From Metabacillus sp. B2-18 (GTDB lineage: Bacteria > Bacillota > Bacilli > Bacillales > Bacillaceae), in assembly GCF_021117275.1 (NCBI RefSeq), contig NZ_CP088245.1, positions 3,199,501-3,263,500 on the forward strand: a stretch of 64,000 bases of DNA. The letters are read 5' to 3'. How positions within the stretch are numbered: the stretch's first letter is position 1; every line of letters begins with the position of its first letter. Shown here in pieces: positions 1 to 10,688 of this stretch. The translations under genes were made by a program, and so were the position numbers. The notes under the pieces are model-generated. The model searched no databases and was not told where the DNA came from. It saw nothing but the letters and a program-made list of their open reading frames with translations.

Positions 1-19
1 TGGGACTGTAACACATGTT

Positions 20-1621
<1,602 letters not shown>

Positions 1622-1629
1622 TAATGAAG

Positions 1630-1658
1630 AACCCCTCTTAGGTAAAGAGGGGTTTTTT
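1630..1658 (+). terminator. rho-independent terminator of fer
   Basis: A 10-bp perfect stem (AACCCCTCTT with AAGAGGGGTT) and a 5-nt loop are followed by TTTTTT, ten bases after the fer stop codon. Confidence 0.9.
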
Positions 1659-1662
1659 ATCT

Positions 1663-2250
1663 TTATATTGATCTTGTATTGAATTGCAATTGGTTGGTTA
1701 ACCATAATTTTAGCCTTGAAGTAATAAGAAGTAATATCAAGGTCATAAGTATCCCCTTTATTAAATTAAACGGCATAATTGATGCAACAACAAGTTGTTT
1801 AGTTGCCTCAGCAGTCATAGCCGGTGAATTTAAAAACAGTGTATAAGCAGGCATAATTACATAATAATTTAAGACGCTCATAACAATTGTCATAAGTAAC
1901 GTCCCAATAACTAGTCCTATCAAAAGACCCTTTATTGATTTATAACGTCTAAACATGTACGAGGAGGGTAATATAAATAAAGCCCCCGCTATAAAATTAG
2001 CTACCTGACCAACAGGTACACCTGTAGCACTCCCTTGAATTAGGTAATGTAAGACGTTTTTTATCGCTTCAACCATTAAGCCAGCTGCTGGTCCAAAAAC
2101 GATTGCTGCAATTAATGCAGGAGCATCACTAAAATCGATTTGCAAAAAGACCGGAAATCCTGGAAATGGAAAATCAAGCATCATAAGCACATATGCTATA
2201 CTGCTTAACATCCCGACTGTCACATGCTTTCTTACCTTACTTTGATTCAT
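1663..2250 (-). CDS. ribU: riboflavin ECF transporter S component RibU
   Basis: A hydrophobic 195-residue protein with five to six predicted membrane helices, the substrate-binding S subunit of an energy-coupling-factor transporter that imports riboflavin. It matches RibU (formerly YpaA): the N-terminal MNQSKVRKHVTVGMLSSIAY and the conserved FPGFPVFLQIDFSDAPALIA segment are typical. The frame opens further upstream, but the ATG at 2250 has AAGGGAGAG in front of it and fits the family length. The gene lies next to fer as in B. subtilis and is controlled by the FMN riboswitch upstream. The energising ECF ATPases and T subunit are not in this window. Confidence 0.93.
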   Translation of the reverse strand: MNQSKVRKHVTVGMLSSIAYVLMMLDFPFPGFPVFLQIDFSDAPALIAAIVFGPAAGLMVEAIKNVLHYLIQGSATGVPVGQVANFIAGALFILPSSYMFRRYKSIKGLLIGLVIGTLLMTIVMSVLNYYVIMPAYTLFLNSPAMTAEATKQLVVASIMPFNLIKGILMTLILLLITSRLKLWLTNQLQFNTRSI

Positions 2251-2345
2251 TTTACTTCTCTCCCTTTTCTGATCGCACCCGAAAAAGAAGAAGCTCTTAG
2301 ACTTCGATTTTTGATAAGTTTCTTCCAAAAAAACTCATCAAAAAA

Positions 2346-2387
2346 CCCTGACAATAATGATTCTTTTAAAATCATTATCAATCAGGG
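2346..2387 (-). terminator. attenuator terminator of the ribU FMN riboswitch
   Basis: On the minus strand a long stem (CCCTGATTGATAATGATT paired with AATCATTATTGTCAGGG, with one bulge) is followed by TTTTTT. It lies between the FMN aptamer and the ribU ribosome-binding site, so it is the expression platform that ends transcription when FMN is bound. An inverted repeat at 2411-2440 (AACGTTTAAA with TTTAAACGTT) lies between aptamer and terminator and probably takes part in the switch. Confidence 0.85.
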
Positions 2388-2450
2388 CGTTTTTTTGAAA
2401 AGTCTAAATAAACGTTTAAAAACTAATTCTTTAAACGTTTGAACCTCCAT

Positions 2451-2576
2451 CTTCTCACATCCAGACTATACTGTCGGCTCTGGAGTCGCACCAGATCCTG
2501 CCACTATTACGGCTCGCGGACTTAGAAATACATATTTCATCACCGCCGGTCGGGAATTGCACCCTGCCCCGAAGAT
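2451..2576 (-). promoter_or_regulatory. FMN riboswitch (RFN element) for ribU
   Basis: The minus strand carries the RFN hallmarks in order: ATCTTCGGGGCAGGGTG at the 5' end, CCGACCGGCGGTGA, AGTCCGCGAGC, GGATCTGGTGCGACTCCAGA, GCCGACAGT and ATAGTCTGGATG ending in GAGAAG. It is a direct FMN sensor repressing the riboflavin importer. A second copy with the same core controls ribE at 40912-41058. Confidence 0.96.
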
Positions 2577-2656
2577 TGATCATATTATTTTTTTATACGT
2601 ATTTATTATATAAGGAAATGAAATATATGTATAGAAGAATGATTTATACAATTTTC

Positions 2657-3514
2657 TTAATATATCCTTCCCTCATTATCATTTATTTCTAAGTTATAAA
2701 ATGTTGCACAATTCCCCCCAAGTACTCTTTCTTTTATTTCAGAAGGAAATCTTTCAAGATAACGTATAACAATATTCATTGTTGTCTGATAATCACTGCT
2801 AACGGTACAAACAGGCCAATCAGAACCAATCATTACTCTTTTTGAACCAAATGATTCAAAAATATGGTCAAGATAAGGGTAAAAGTCTGTCTCTTTCCAG
2901 TTCAACCAATCTGCCTCCGTTACCATACCTGATAATTTACAGTACACATTGCCATAAGAAGCAAGAGTTGTAACATCTTCAGCCCAACCTTTTATGACCT
3001 GATTTTTTATATCTGGTTTTGCAAGATGATCCAGGACAAATTTTTGATTAGGAAATTTTTCTACTAATTGGATGGCATTAGGAATATGCTTGGGGAAAAT
3101 TAATAAATCATAGGTTAAGCCGTAAATTGAAAGTAATTCTATGCCTTTTTGAAAGTGCTTTCTTAGTATAAATTTGTCATCAAGTTCATCATGTAAAACA
3201 TGGCGAACTCCTTTAAAATATGGATTTTTTGCATACATTTCTAATTGATGTTGTAGAGAAGTGGAACATAGATCCACCCACCCTACTACCCCCTTAACTA
3301 TATCGCTCTTTTCTGCAAGATCTAAAAGAAACTCATTTTCCTCTAAACACTGCCTAGCTTGAACAGCGATACATCCATCAAAATTTAATTTCTTTATAGC
3401 TGGTTCTAAATCTTTTGGAAAAAATGACCTTCTTAACTGGCACATTTCATTTGAAATCCAACTATATTCCAACTCATTATATTCCCAGAAATGCTGGTGT
3501 GAATCGATACGCAT
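2657..3514 (-). CDS. amidohydrolase, L-fuconolactonase/sugar lactonase-like
   Basis: A 285-residue TIM-barrel metal hydrolase of the amidohydrolase superfamily (cog3618 group). The N-terminal MRIDSHQHFWEY carries the HxH metal pair (His6, His8). A DHLAKPD segment lies near residue 165, and GSDWPVC near residue 235 supplies the catalytic aspartate. This group includes L-fucono-1,5-lactonase and L-galactono- or L-rhamnono-lactonases. The gene ends the run aldo/keto reductase - zinc dehydrogenase - fucU - lactonase, so a role in opening the lactone made by sugar oxidation is likely. The ATG has a clear GGAGG. Substrate is inferred from context only. Confidence 0.8.
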   Translation of the reverse strand: MRIDSHQHFWEYNELEYSWISNEMCQLRRSFFPKDLEPAIKKLNFDGCIAVQARQCLEENEFLLDLAEKSDIVKGVVGWVDLCSTSLQHQLEMYAKNPYFKGVRHVLHDELDDKFILRKHFQKGIELLSIYGLTYDLLIFPKHIPNAIQLVEKFPNQKFVLDHLAKPDIKNQVIKGWAEDVTTLASYGNVYCKLSGMVTEADWLNWKETDFYPYLDHIFESFGSKRVMIGSDWPVCTVSSDYQTTMNIVIRYLERFPSEIKERVLGGNCATFYNLEINDNEGRIY

Positions 3515-3568
3515 TTTAAACCTCCATATTTTTTTACTCTATCTTATGATTGTTTTACTTGACTCTAA

Positions 3569-3997
3569 TCAGCCTAATACTCCCTTTTTCAAAATCATAT
3601 TTGCATACAAAGCCTTTTCTCCAGTTGCTACAATAGCGTAAGCAGTTTTTGCTCGTTCATAAAAAGCAAATCGTTCCATCATTTCTATATTTACTGGTTC
3701 ACCGTTCTTTTCATTTATTATCTTTTTATATTCTTCCCAAATTGTTGGCTTAACCGAATCTCCTGGCGTAACAGCCATAAGAGCTACTGGTTTGTCAACA
3801 TAGCTATCTAATGGATATAATTGTAAAATCGCAGTTAATAACTCGGGAATACCATGACCATCACATCTTATTAATTTTTTACTATGGCTCGCCGAAGGGA
3901 AATTCCCGTCGGCAATGACTATTTCATCACTATGTCCCATCTCCATTAACACTTTTAATAGCTCTGGTGATAAAATACTTGGAATACCTTTTAACAT
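3569..3997 (-). CDS. fucU: L-fucose mutarotase FucU (RbsD/FucU family)
   Basis: A 142-residue protein of the RbsD/FucU family, which interconverts sugar anomers. The N-terminal MLKGIPSILSPELLKVLMEM followed by GHSDEIVIADGNFPS has the conserved His22 and the GHGD-like motif. The C-terminal FYERAKTAYAIVATGE is typical of FucU rather than RbsD. It would supply the alpha or beta anomer needed by L-fucose isomerase or by the 1-dehydrogenase encoded two genes upstream. ATG start with TGGAGG. It lies 52 nt after the zinc dehydrogenase and 54 nt before the lactonase, consistent with one operon. Confidence 0.9.
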   Translation of the reverse strand: MLKGIPSILSPELLKVLMEMGHSDEIVIADGNFPSASHSKKLIRCDGHGIPELLTAILQLYPLDSYVDKPVALMAVTPGDSVKPTIWEEYKKIINEKNGEPVNIEMMERFAFYERAKTAYAIVATGEKALYANMILKKGVLG

Positions 3998-4049
3998 GAT
4001 TAAATACCTCCATGATCTGTATTTTTATATCTTAATATTTTACAAAAAG

Positions 4050-5063
4050 CTATAATTCTACCAATGCTTTAATTACTCTAGATTCTGGTAGTAACCAACT
4101 TTCAAATAAATCTACCATTTTATCAAATGTGCAACGATGGCTTATAAATTCATCTGCATTTATCTCGCCTGATTTTAAGACATCTAATACATATTCAAAA
4201 TCTTCTCTAGTTGCGTTTCGACTCCCCATAAGAGTTAATTCTTTCTTATGAAAATCAGGGTCAGAAAATGTTATGTCACCCTTTACCAACCCAACATATA
4301 CTAATCTTCCACCATGGGCCACATAGTTAAAAGATTTTGTCATTGAATACAAATTCCCAGTTGCATCGTATACGACTGTTGGGTATTCACCATCTGTTAA
4401 TTCGAAAAGCCTTTCAAGCGGATTATTGAGTCCATTAACCGTATGATCTACTTTTGCCCATCTTTTACAAAACCCTAGTCTTTCTTCATTAATGTCCATC
4501 GCTATTACATTGGCACCTTTCTGTTTGGCAAATTTCATAACTCCTAAACCGATTGGTCCAGCACCAATTACTAAAGCATTTTCACCTTTTACAATCGATG
4601 ACCGATTTACTGCATGAGCACCTATACTTAGTGGCTCAATAAGTGCAGCTAAATCTAATGAAATATCATTTACTTTAACTAAATGATCAGTAGGAATCGA
4701 AACACTTTCACACATGCCCCCGTCTATATGAACACCAAAAACTTTCATATTTGTACAACAGTTTGTTTTTGAATTTTTACAAGCTATACAATTCCCACAT
4801 TCGAGATACGGAATTACTGTAACTTGATCTCCCTTGACCAAACCTTCTTGGTTTACTCCAATTTCTTCTATAATTCCAGACAATTCATGTCCTAACACTC
4901 TTGGATATGTAAAATATGGTTGATTCCCTTTATACGCATGTAAGTCTGTTCCACAGATTCCAATTCTGCGTATTTTTACTAATGCTTCACCGTCTTTAAA
5001 TTCTGGATTATCTAGGGTAATCATCTTAAGTTCATTTGGTTGTTCACACACAATTCCTTTCAA
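4050..5063 (-). CDS. zinc-dependent medium-chain sugar/sugar-acid dehydrogenase
   Basis: A medium-chain zinc dehydrogenase of 337 residues. CGTDLHAY and GHELSG give catalytic zinc ligands; ECGNCIACKNSKTNCC gives the four-cysteine structural zinc site; VIGAGPIGLGVMKFA is the NAD(P) Rossmann motif. An ATG exists eight codons upstream at 5087 but has no Shine-Dalgarno, while AAAGGGGAG lies just before the TTG at 5063, so TTG is chosen. The family holds L-threonine, sorbitol and L-galactonate-5-dehydrogenases. Following an aldose dehydrogenase and lactonase, oxidation of an L-aldonate, or lactaldehyde turnover, are both possible. Exact substrate is not determinable here. Confidence 0.8.
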   Translation of the reverse strand: MKGIVCEQPNELKMITLDNPEFKDGEALVKIRRIGICGTDLHAYKGNQPYFTYPRVLGHELSGIIEEIGVNQEGLVKGDQVTVIPYLECGNCIACKNSKTNCCTNMKVFGVHIDGGMCESVSIPTDHLVKVNDISLDLAALIEPLSIGAHAVNRSSIVKGENALVIGAGPIGLGVMKFAKQKGANVIAMDINEERLGFCKRWAKVDHTVNGLNNPLERLFELTDGEYPTVVYDATGNLYSMTKSFNYVAHGGRLVYVGLVKGDITFSDPDFHKKELTLMGSRNATREDFEYVLDVLKSGEINADEFISHRCTFDKMVDLFESWLLPESRVIKALVEL

Positions 5064-5111
5064 AGTAGCTTCTCCCCTTTTATTCATTAAATTAATATAA
5101 AAACTCCAACT

Positions 5112-6017
5112 CTACCATGTTTGGTTATGTATTGGAGCAAGTATTTTTAATACTTCTTCCAAAAGTTTTTGATCGATTGGTTCTGATGCCCACCGTATAT
5201 TTTTAGCAATATTATCTGAACTTGCAGTACTTACTAGTGTTGTTGGAATCACTTTATTAGAAACTGAAAATTGTATTGCTAATTTGGCAATATCTTCTCC
5301 GTTTTCTCTACAAAATGTTGCCGCTTTATTACATAATTGTTTGATTTCTTCACTAGCAGGATGCCAAGATGGAACACCTTTATTTGTTAACAACCCCATT
5401 GAAAGAGGTGAAGCATTTATTAACCCGACTTTCCTTTCTTCAAGTAAAGGTGTAATATCTAGTAAAGAAGTATCGTTTAATGAGTAGTGACAATATGAGA
5501 GAATAACATCTAAATTTGTCTGTTCGAGAGTTTTATTGAAGATATCCAAAGGTAAACCAGAGACCCCAAAATAACGTATTTTCCCCTCTTTTTTTAGTTT
5601 CTGTAATGTAGGAATTCCTTCTTCTACTATTTGGTTAAAAGAACCAAACTCAATATCGTGTAATAATAAAACGTCAACATAATCTGTTTTTAACCTTTTT
5701 AAGCTTTCTTCCAAACTTTCAGTAATATGGTCACCTGAAAAATCAAATTCACTATCTCCAAACCTTCCTGCTTTTGTAGAAAGGAAAAATTTCTCACGCT
5801 GAATACCCTGAATAGCCCTTCCAAGAACAGTTTCCGCTTTTGTTAATCCATAATATGGCGATACATCAATAAGATTAATTCCCATATCTATTGCCGTATG
5901 AACTGTACGAATTCCTTCCTCTTCATTTATCTCTCGAAAGACAGAGCCTAAAGAAGATGCACCAAAACTTAAATTTGATACCTTCAAGTCAGTGTTACCG
6001 ATTTTCCGATAATCCAT
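5112..6017 (-). CDS. aldo/keto reductase, L-fucose/L-galactose 1-dehydrogenase-like
   Basis: A 301-residue aldo/keto reductase. The catalytic tetrad is visible: Asp and Tyr in DVSPYYG, Lys in LSTKAGRFG, His in LLHDIEFG. The sequence resembles the L-galactose/L-fucose/D-threo-aldose dehydrogenase branch, which oxidises C1 of the aldose to a lactone. It is first in the oxidative gene set followed by the zinc dehydrogenase, fucU and the lactonase. Of two ATGs two codons apart, the second (6017) sits eight bases after AGGAG and is preferred. Branch assignment is by overall resemblance and context. Confidence 0.78.
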   Translation of the reverse strand: MDYRKIGNTDLKVSNLSFGASSLGSVFREINEEEGIRTVHTAIDMGINLIDVSPYYGLTKAETVLGRAIQGIQREKFFLSTKAGRFGDSEFDFSGDHITESLEESLKRLKTDYVDVLLLHDIEFGSFNQIVEEGIPTLQKLKKEGKIRYFGVSGLPLDIFNKTLEQTNLDVILSYCHYSLNDTSLLDITPLLEERKVGLINASPLSMGLLTNKGVPSWHPASEEIKQLCNKAATFCRENGEDIAKLAIQFSVSNKVIPTTLVSTASSDNIAKNIRWASEPIDQKLLEEVLKILAPIHNQTW

Positions 6018-6215
6018 TTTCATCTCTCCTAAATCTGTATTAGTTTTTCATTAATTTTCCATAGATTTTTTTGGTGAATTTGTTGCGTATTAGGTAGGTT
6101 GATTGAAAAATTATCTTTTATGTTTTACAAATATGAGTAGAACTTAGAGGTGATTTTAATAGTAGACTTAGTAAATTGAAGAGAAATATAGTAATTGAGA
6201 ATTTTAATTATATTA

Positions 6216-6245
6216 GAAACACAATCAAATAATAGACTGTGTTTC
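6216..6245 (-). terminator. probable terminator after araB-like gene
   Basis: Inverted repeat GAAACACA/TGTGTTTC with a 14-nt loop, 14 nt downstream of the ribulokinase stop. It is followed on the minus strand by an A/T-rich stretch rather than a clean T run, so termination may be partial. The rest of the interval up to the aldo/keto reductase start holds no gene. Confidence 0.5.
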
Positions 6246-6258
6246 CAATAGTTCAAAA

Positions 6259-7935
6259 CTAATTTAAGACTTGTGCTTTTAATTGTTTAAGTTTTTTCAT
6301 AATATTATTTTTCCCTCGACCGAAATAATCATATAAATTCAGGTATTCTTTGTACATTTCATCATAGATCTTTACATGATTTGGATTAGGGACAAATGAC
6401 TCCTCTTTTAAACGCGCCATGCTTGATGCCGCCTCCGTAATTGTTGAATAACCACCTCGTTCAGTACCTGCTACTACGGCACCAAACATCGCTGAGCCTA
6501 TTGCAGGTGTTAAAGTAGTATCGGAAATTTTTATTTCCATATTTGTTACATCAGCATAAATTTGCATTAACATACGGTTCCTATGTGGTAAACCGCCACA
6601 TGCAACTAACTCATGAATGTCTACTCCTTGACTCTTCAACGTATCAATAATTAAACGTGTTCCAAATGCAGTTGCTTCAATTAAAGCACGATAAATTTCT
6701 TCCGGCTTCGTTAACAATGTTTGACCTACTATTAATCCTGAAAGTTCGGTATCTACTAATGGTGTTCTATTTCCATTATGCCAATCTAATGCTAACAAGC
6801 CACTTTGACCCGGTATAAATGTATCCGCTTTCTTTTCTAGTAACTGATGTATACTAATTCCACATTCTTTCGCTTCTTCCATGACAGAAGTTGGAACACT
6901 GTTTTCGACAAACCATGCAAATATATCTCCAACAGCAGCTTGCCCTGCTTCATATCCATAAAACCCTGGAATAATCCCATCTTCTACAACACCACTTATA
7001 CCATCAACAAGTACTTCTTTCTCACTGATTAACATATGACACGTCGAAGTTCCCATAACCATTACCATTCTGCCTGGTGTGGCAACTCCTGCTCCTGGTA
7101 CACCAGCATGTGCATCAATTGCACCAACTGCGACAGCCGTTCCCTTTTTTAAGCCTACTAAATTAGCAAACTCTTCTGTTAATTCACCTGCTTTTGTACC
7201 AAGGGAAACTACATCCCCTCGAAGCTTTGTCTCATAGAGATCAGAAAGATCTGGGTGCAAAGCATTTAAAAATTCTTGTGATACATATCCTTTTTGTTTA
7301 TGCCAAGTTCCTTTATATCCGGCAGCACAACTATTTCGCACCACATTTCCTGTCATTTGTGCAGTAACCCAATCTGCAGCTTCCAAAAATAGATATGTAG
7401 CTTCATAAACGTCTGGAGCTTCATCTAATACCTGCCAAACTTTTGGGATAGCCCATTCTGAAGAGATTTTCCCACCATAACGCTTTAACCACTCTTCACC
7501 TCTTTGTTCCGCAAGTTGATTCATTTTTGTTGCTTCATCTTGGGCAGCATGGTGTTTCCAAAGCTTTACCCAAGAATGTGGATTATAGTTCCACTCTTCT
7601 TTTGTACAAAGAGGAACTAAATCTTGATCTACTGGAAGGATTGTACATGCAGTAAAGTCAATACCTACTCCAATTACATCTTCAGCTCTTACTCCAGATT
7701 GATTAAGAATGTTAGGGATTGATTCTTTTAATACAAGCAGATAATCGTCTGGGTGTTGCAAAGCAAAATCATTTGGTAATTTTTCTAACGAATTAGGAAG
7801 CTTCTCATCAATTACCCCATGTGGATAAGGAGTAGTGTGTTTCGCCACTACTACTCCCGACTTGATATCAACAAGAACAGCTCTTCCCGATTCTGTTCCA
7901 TAATCAACCCCAATTGTATATTTTGACTGTCCCAA
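6259..7935 (-). CDS. araB: ribulokinase, AraB type (FGGY kinase)
   Basis: A 558-residue FGGY carbohydrate kinase with the length and motifs of L-ribulokinase. The N-terminal phosphate loop is [15 protein letters not shown], the second domain has [14 protein letters not shown], and [19 protein letters not shown] is characteristic. Ribulokinases of this type phosphorylate all four 2-ketopentoses, so here it could act on D-ribulose made from D-arabinose by the neighbouring fucose isomerase. No araA or araD is present, unlike a standard arabinose operon. The start is TTG (ATG four bases earlier runs into a stop), with GAGGG seven bases upstream. It follows the DeoR regulator by 25 nt. Confidence 0.88.
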   Translation of the reverse strand: MGQSKYTIGVDYGTESGRAVLVDIKSGVVVAKHTTPYPHGVIDEKLPNSLEKLPNDFALQHPDDYLLVLKESIPNILNQSGVRAEDVIGVGIDFTACTILPVDQDLVPLCTKEEWNYNPHSWVKLWKHHAAQDEATKMNQLAEQRGEEWLKRYGGKISSEWAIPKVWQVLDEAPDVYEATYLFLEAADWVTAQMTGNVVRNSCAAGYKGTWHKQKGYVSQEFLNALHPDLSDLYETKLRGDVVSLGTKAGELTEEFANLVGLKKGTAVAVGAIDAHAGVPGAGVATPGRMVMVMGTSTCHMLISEKEVLVDGISGVVEDGIIPGFYGYEAGQAAVGDIFAWFVENSVPTSVMEEAKECGISIHQLLEKKADTFIPGQSGLLALDWHNGNRTPLVDTELSGLIVGQTLLTKPEEIYRALIEATAFGTRLIIDTLKSQGVDIHELVACGGLPHRNRMLMQIYADVTNMEIKISDTTLTPAIGSAMFGAVVAGTERGGYSTITEAASSMARLKEESFVPNPNHVKIYDEMYKEYLNLYDYFGRGKNNIMKKLKQLKAQVLN

Positions 7936-7960
7936 TTTACATCCCTCACCTTTGGTATAG

Positions 7961-8749
7961 TTAATTGCTAATAACCACTTCTATCCCCTGATTTTCAATT
8001 GATTTTACAAGAGCGTCTTCTATCCCATTGTCCGTAATGATTCTATGGATTTTTTCTAAAGGTGCAGTTTGTATTAGTGCTTTTACATTTAACTTACTAC
8101 TATCGACCAGTAAATTCACTTGACCGGCAATTGAAAGTAACTTCCTTTTAAACATTGCTTGCTGCTCATGACTTTCACTAATACCCCAATTCACATCAAA
8201 TCCCTTACACGATAGAAATAATTTTCCGATATGAAGGCCTTCTATTGAATTTTCAGCTGAATGGCCAAAAAACGCGTGATGGTCTGCATTATAGTAACCT
8301 CCTGTACAAAGCACAGAGACATCTTGCTTTTGACCTAACTCTTGAACGACAAAGAATCCATTTGTGAGAACAGAAACCTTTTTATCACCAATATTTTTTG
8401 CTAACTCAAGACAGGTTGAACTCGAGTCCAATGCGATAATATCCCGATCATTAACATAATTAGCAGCCATTTGACCAATCTTTATTTTTTGCTCAATGTT
8501 TTTGACCGTTCGTTCTAAAAACGGCAATTCAATTGAACTTTCACTTAAAGGAACAGCACCTCCGTGAACTCTTTTCAGTTGACCCTCAGCTTCTAACTTT
8601 TCTAAATCTCTTCTAATTGTTTCTTCAGTTACTCCAAAAACCTTACTTAATTGAGCAACACGTACTGCTCCAGAATTAGTTAACAGTTTAAGAATTTCTT
8701 TTTTTCTATTCATTCCAAGTAAACCTTCCTGTGAGACGACTTTTTTCAT
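7961..8749 (-). CDS. DeoR family transcriptional regulator
   Basis: A 262-residue DeoR-type repressor. The N-terminal winged helix ([20 protein letters not shown], then [19 protein letters not shown] and KRVHGGAV) is followed by a sugar-phosphate-sensing domain of the DeoRC fold. Such regulators of sugar operons usually respond to a phosphorylated intermediate, here perhaps fuculose-1-phosphate or ribulose-5-phosphate. Start: GGAGGTGA lies before the ATG at 8749; an ATG at 8713 with AGGAAGG is an alternative. It forms a two-gene unit with the ribulokinase and is a candidate to bind the 20-bp repeated operator at 14000 and 17923. Confidence 0.88.
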   Translation of the reverse strand: MKKVVSQEGLLGMNRKKEILKLLTNSGAVRVAQLSKVFGVTEETIRRDLEKLEAEGQLKRVHGGAVPLSESSIELPFLERTVKNIEQKIKIGQMAANYVNDRDIIALDSSSTCLELAKNIGDKKVSVLTNGFFVVQELGQKQDVSVLCTGGYYNADHHAFFGHSAENSIEGLHIGKLFLSCKGFDVNWGISESHEQQAMFKRKLLSIAGQVNLLVDSSKLNVKALIQTAPLEKIHRIITDNGIEDALVKSIENQGIEVVISN

Positions 8750-8828
8750 TGTACTCACCTCCACCTATTTATTTTTTAAGTCCAATTTAATATCCTGATA
8801 TTACCAGACTTACACCTTGATAAAAATT

Positions 8829-8855
8829 CCCCCTGAAAGATCTTTGTTCAGGGGG
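8829..8855 (-). terminator. rho-independent terminator of fucI operon
   Basis: CCCCCTGAA paired with TTCAGGGGG, a 9-nt loop and a minus-strand T-rich tail (AATTTTTA), 15 nt after the fucI stop. It separates the fucI unit from the deoR-araB unit. Confidence 0.88.
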
Positions 8856-8869
8856 CAATTGATATCATA

Positions 8870-10660
8870 TTATCGATATAATGGTCCAAAATTAGTACAT
8901 GCACGATAATCTGAAGCTTCTGCATCCGTTGTACCAAACATACCCCATGCACTTGGTCTAAAAATCTTTTCCTCAGAAACATTATGCATATTAACTGGAA
9001 TTCTTAACATTGAAGCGATGGTTATTAAATCTGCACCTATATGACCGTAACTCATAGAACAGTGGTTTGCTCCCCAATTGTTCATTACCGAATATACATC
9101 CTTAAATACACCTTCTCCAGTTAGGTTAGGTACAAACCAGGTTGTCGGCCATGTTGGATCTGTACGTAAATCAAGCGTATCATGAACACTTTCTGGTAAC
9201 TCAACAGTATAGCCTTCTGCAATTTGAAGAACCGGCCCAAGCCCCTTAACTAAATTTATTCTTGCAATTGTTACTGGCATCTCTCCTTCTGTTAAGAAAT
9301 CCGTTGAATATCCACCGCCTCTGAAATATTCAGTAGAGGCAGGTCTCAACAATGTAGCGTCAAGACAGTCTTTAACTTCTTGCTCTGTTATTTCCCAGAA
9401 TGGTTTCAGAACAGGCTTACCGTCTTTTCTTTGTTTTCCAGTACCATCAAGAGCTGCTGGACCTGAGTTAATTAAATGGATAAACCCATTCTTTGATTTA
9501 CCCTCTACTTCATGACCTGTAACGCGTTTTACAGCATCAGGACTCCAATAAGTTCTAACATCAGCAAATACCTGTGCAGTATTTGTTAGTAAATAACCTA
9601 AAAGCATAGTTACACCGTTTAAACTATCGTTTTCGGTAGCTACAATATACGGAGCTCTAACTCCATTCCAATCAAATGATGAATTTAAGATTGCTTCCAT
9701 AAAATCTCCATTTGGAAAATGATCAGTCCATTGACGTTGCCCTTGGAATCCTGCAGCAATTGCATTATGCCCCATTGCTTCTTCACCGTAACCGATTTCC
9801 TCAAGCTTTGGATTACCAACCATTAGATCCCTGGCAATCAACGTCATTTTCACACTAGTTTCTAAATCTTTTTCCTTTTCTTCATCAGTTCTCTTGTGGG
9901 TATCTTTATTATTATCTTCTCCCATTTTACAGTTCTCTTTTACCCAATTTAATGCCAAGTCATATTCTTCTTTATCATAAATCTCTTTATCAAATCTTCT
10001 AACAAATTCAGTCATATCAATATATTCATTTCTCATTCCTAAATAGTCTTGGAAAAAGCTTTCGTCAATCATACTACCAGCAATCCCCATTGAAACTGAA
10101 CCCATAGATAGATAAGATTTGCCTTTCATCATTGCTACTGTTAAACCTGCTTTTGTGAAACGCAATAACTTTTCTTGAACATCTTCAGGAATTTCTGTAT
10201 CTCCAACATCTTGGACATCTTTACCATATATTCCAAAAGCAGGTATACCTTTTTGATTGTGAGCAGCTAGAACAGCAGCTAAATATACTGCTCCCGGGCG
10301 ATTCGTACCGTTAAAGCCCCAAACTGCCTTAGGAATAGAAGGATCTGTATCCATTGTTTCTGTGCCATAGCACCAACACGGTGTTACCGTTATAGAAACA
10401 CCTACTCCTTCTCTAGCAAATTTTTCAGCAGCTTGAGCAGCTTCTGCAACCCCTCCAATACAAGTATCTGCAATAACACATTCAACTTGTTCTCCATTAT
10501 AATATGATACATTTTCAGTAATTAATTTAGCAACTGATTTAGCTAAGTTCATTGTTACCTCTTCAAGTGATTCTCTTACCCCATTACGTCTTCCATCAAT
10601 TGTCGGACGAATACCGATTTTAGGTAATTGACCATAGTATCTATTGTTTTTGTTACTCAT
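8870..10660 (-). CDS. fucI: L-fucose isomerase
   Basis: A 596-residue enzyme matching L-fucose (D-arabinose) isomerase in length and sequence from start to end: [20 protein letters not shown] at the N-terminus, the long conserved block [20 protein letters not shown] around residue 100, and [20 protein letters not shown] near residue 545. The family is Mn2+-dependent, hexameric and cytosolic; it converts L-fucose to L-fuculose and also D-arabinose to D-ribulose. ATG with AAGGAGGAA. It is last in the unit oxidoreductase - aldolase - kinase - isomerase and has a strong terminator. This is the gene that best fixes the identity of the island. Confidence 0.96.
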   Translation of the reverse strand: MSNKNNRYYGQLPKIGIRPTIDGRRNGVRESLEEVTMNLAKSVAKLITENVSYYNGEQVECVIADTCIGGVAEAAQAAEKFAREGVGVSITVTPCWCYGTETMDTDPSIPKAVWGFNGTNRPGAVYLAAVLAAHNQKGIPAFGIYGKDVQDVGDTEIPEDVQEKLLRFTKAGLTVAMMKGKSYLSMGSVSMGIAGSMIDESFFQDYLGMRNEYIDMTEFVRRFDKEIYDKEEYDLALNWVKENCKMGEDNNKDTHKRTDEEKEKDLETSVKMTLIARDLMVGNPKLEEIGYGEEAMGHNAIAAGFQGQRQWTDHFPNGDFMEAILNSSFDWNGVRAPYIVATENDSLNGVTMLLGYLLTNTAQVFADVRTYWSPDAVKRVTGHEVEGKSKNGFIHLINSGPAALDGTGKQRKDGKPVLKPFWEITEQEVKDCLDATLLRPASTEYFRGGGYSTDFLTEGEMPVTIARINLVKGLGPVLQIAEGYTVELPESVHDTLDLRTDPTWPTTWFVPNLTGEGVFKDVYSVMNNWGANHCSMSYGHIGADLITIASMLRIPVNMHNVSEEKIFRPSAWGMFGTTDAEASDYRACTNFGPLYR

Positions 10661-10688
10661 TTATTTTTCCTCCTTCAATAACTTCAAT

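Noticed and set aside
1..19. Start of recQ on the minus strand (ATG at 14-16)
   Set aside because: recQ is expected here by synteny, but only five codons would be visible, they do not resemble RecQ, and no ribosome-binding site precedes the ATG.
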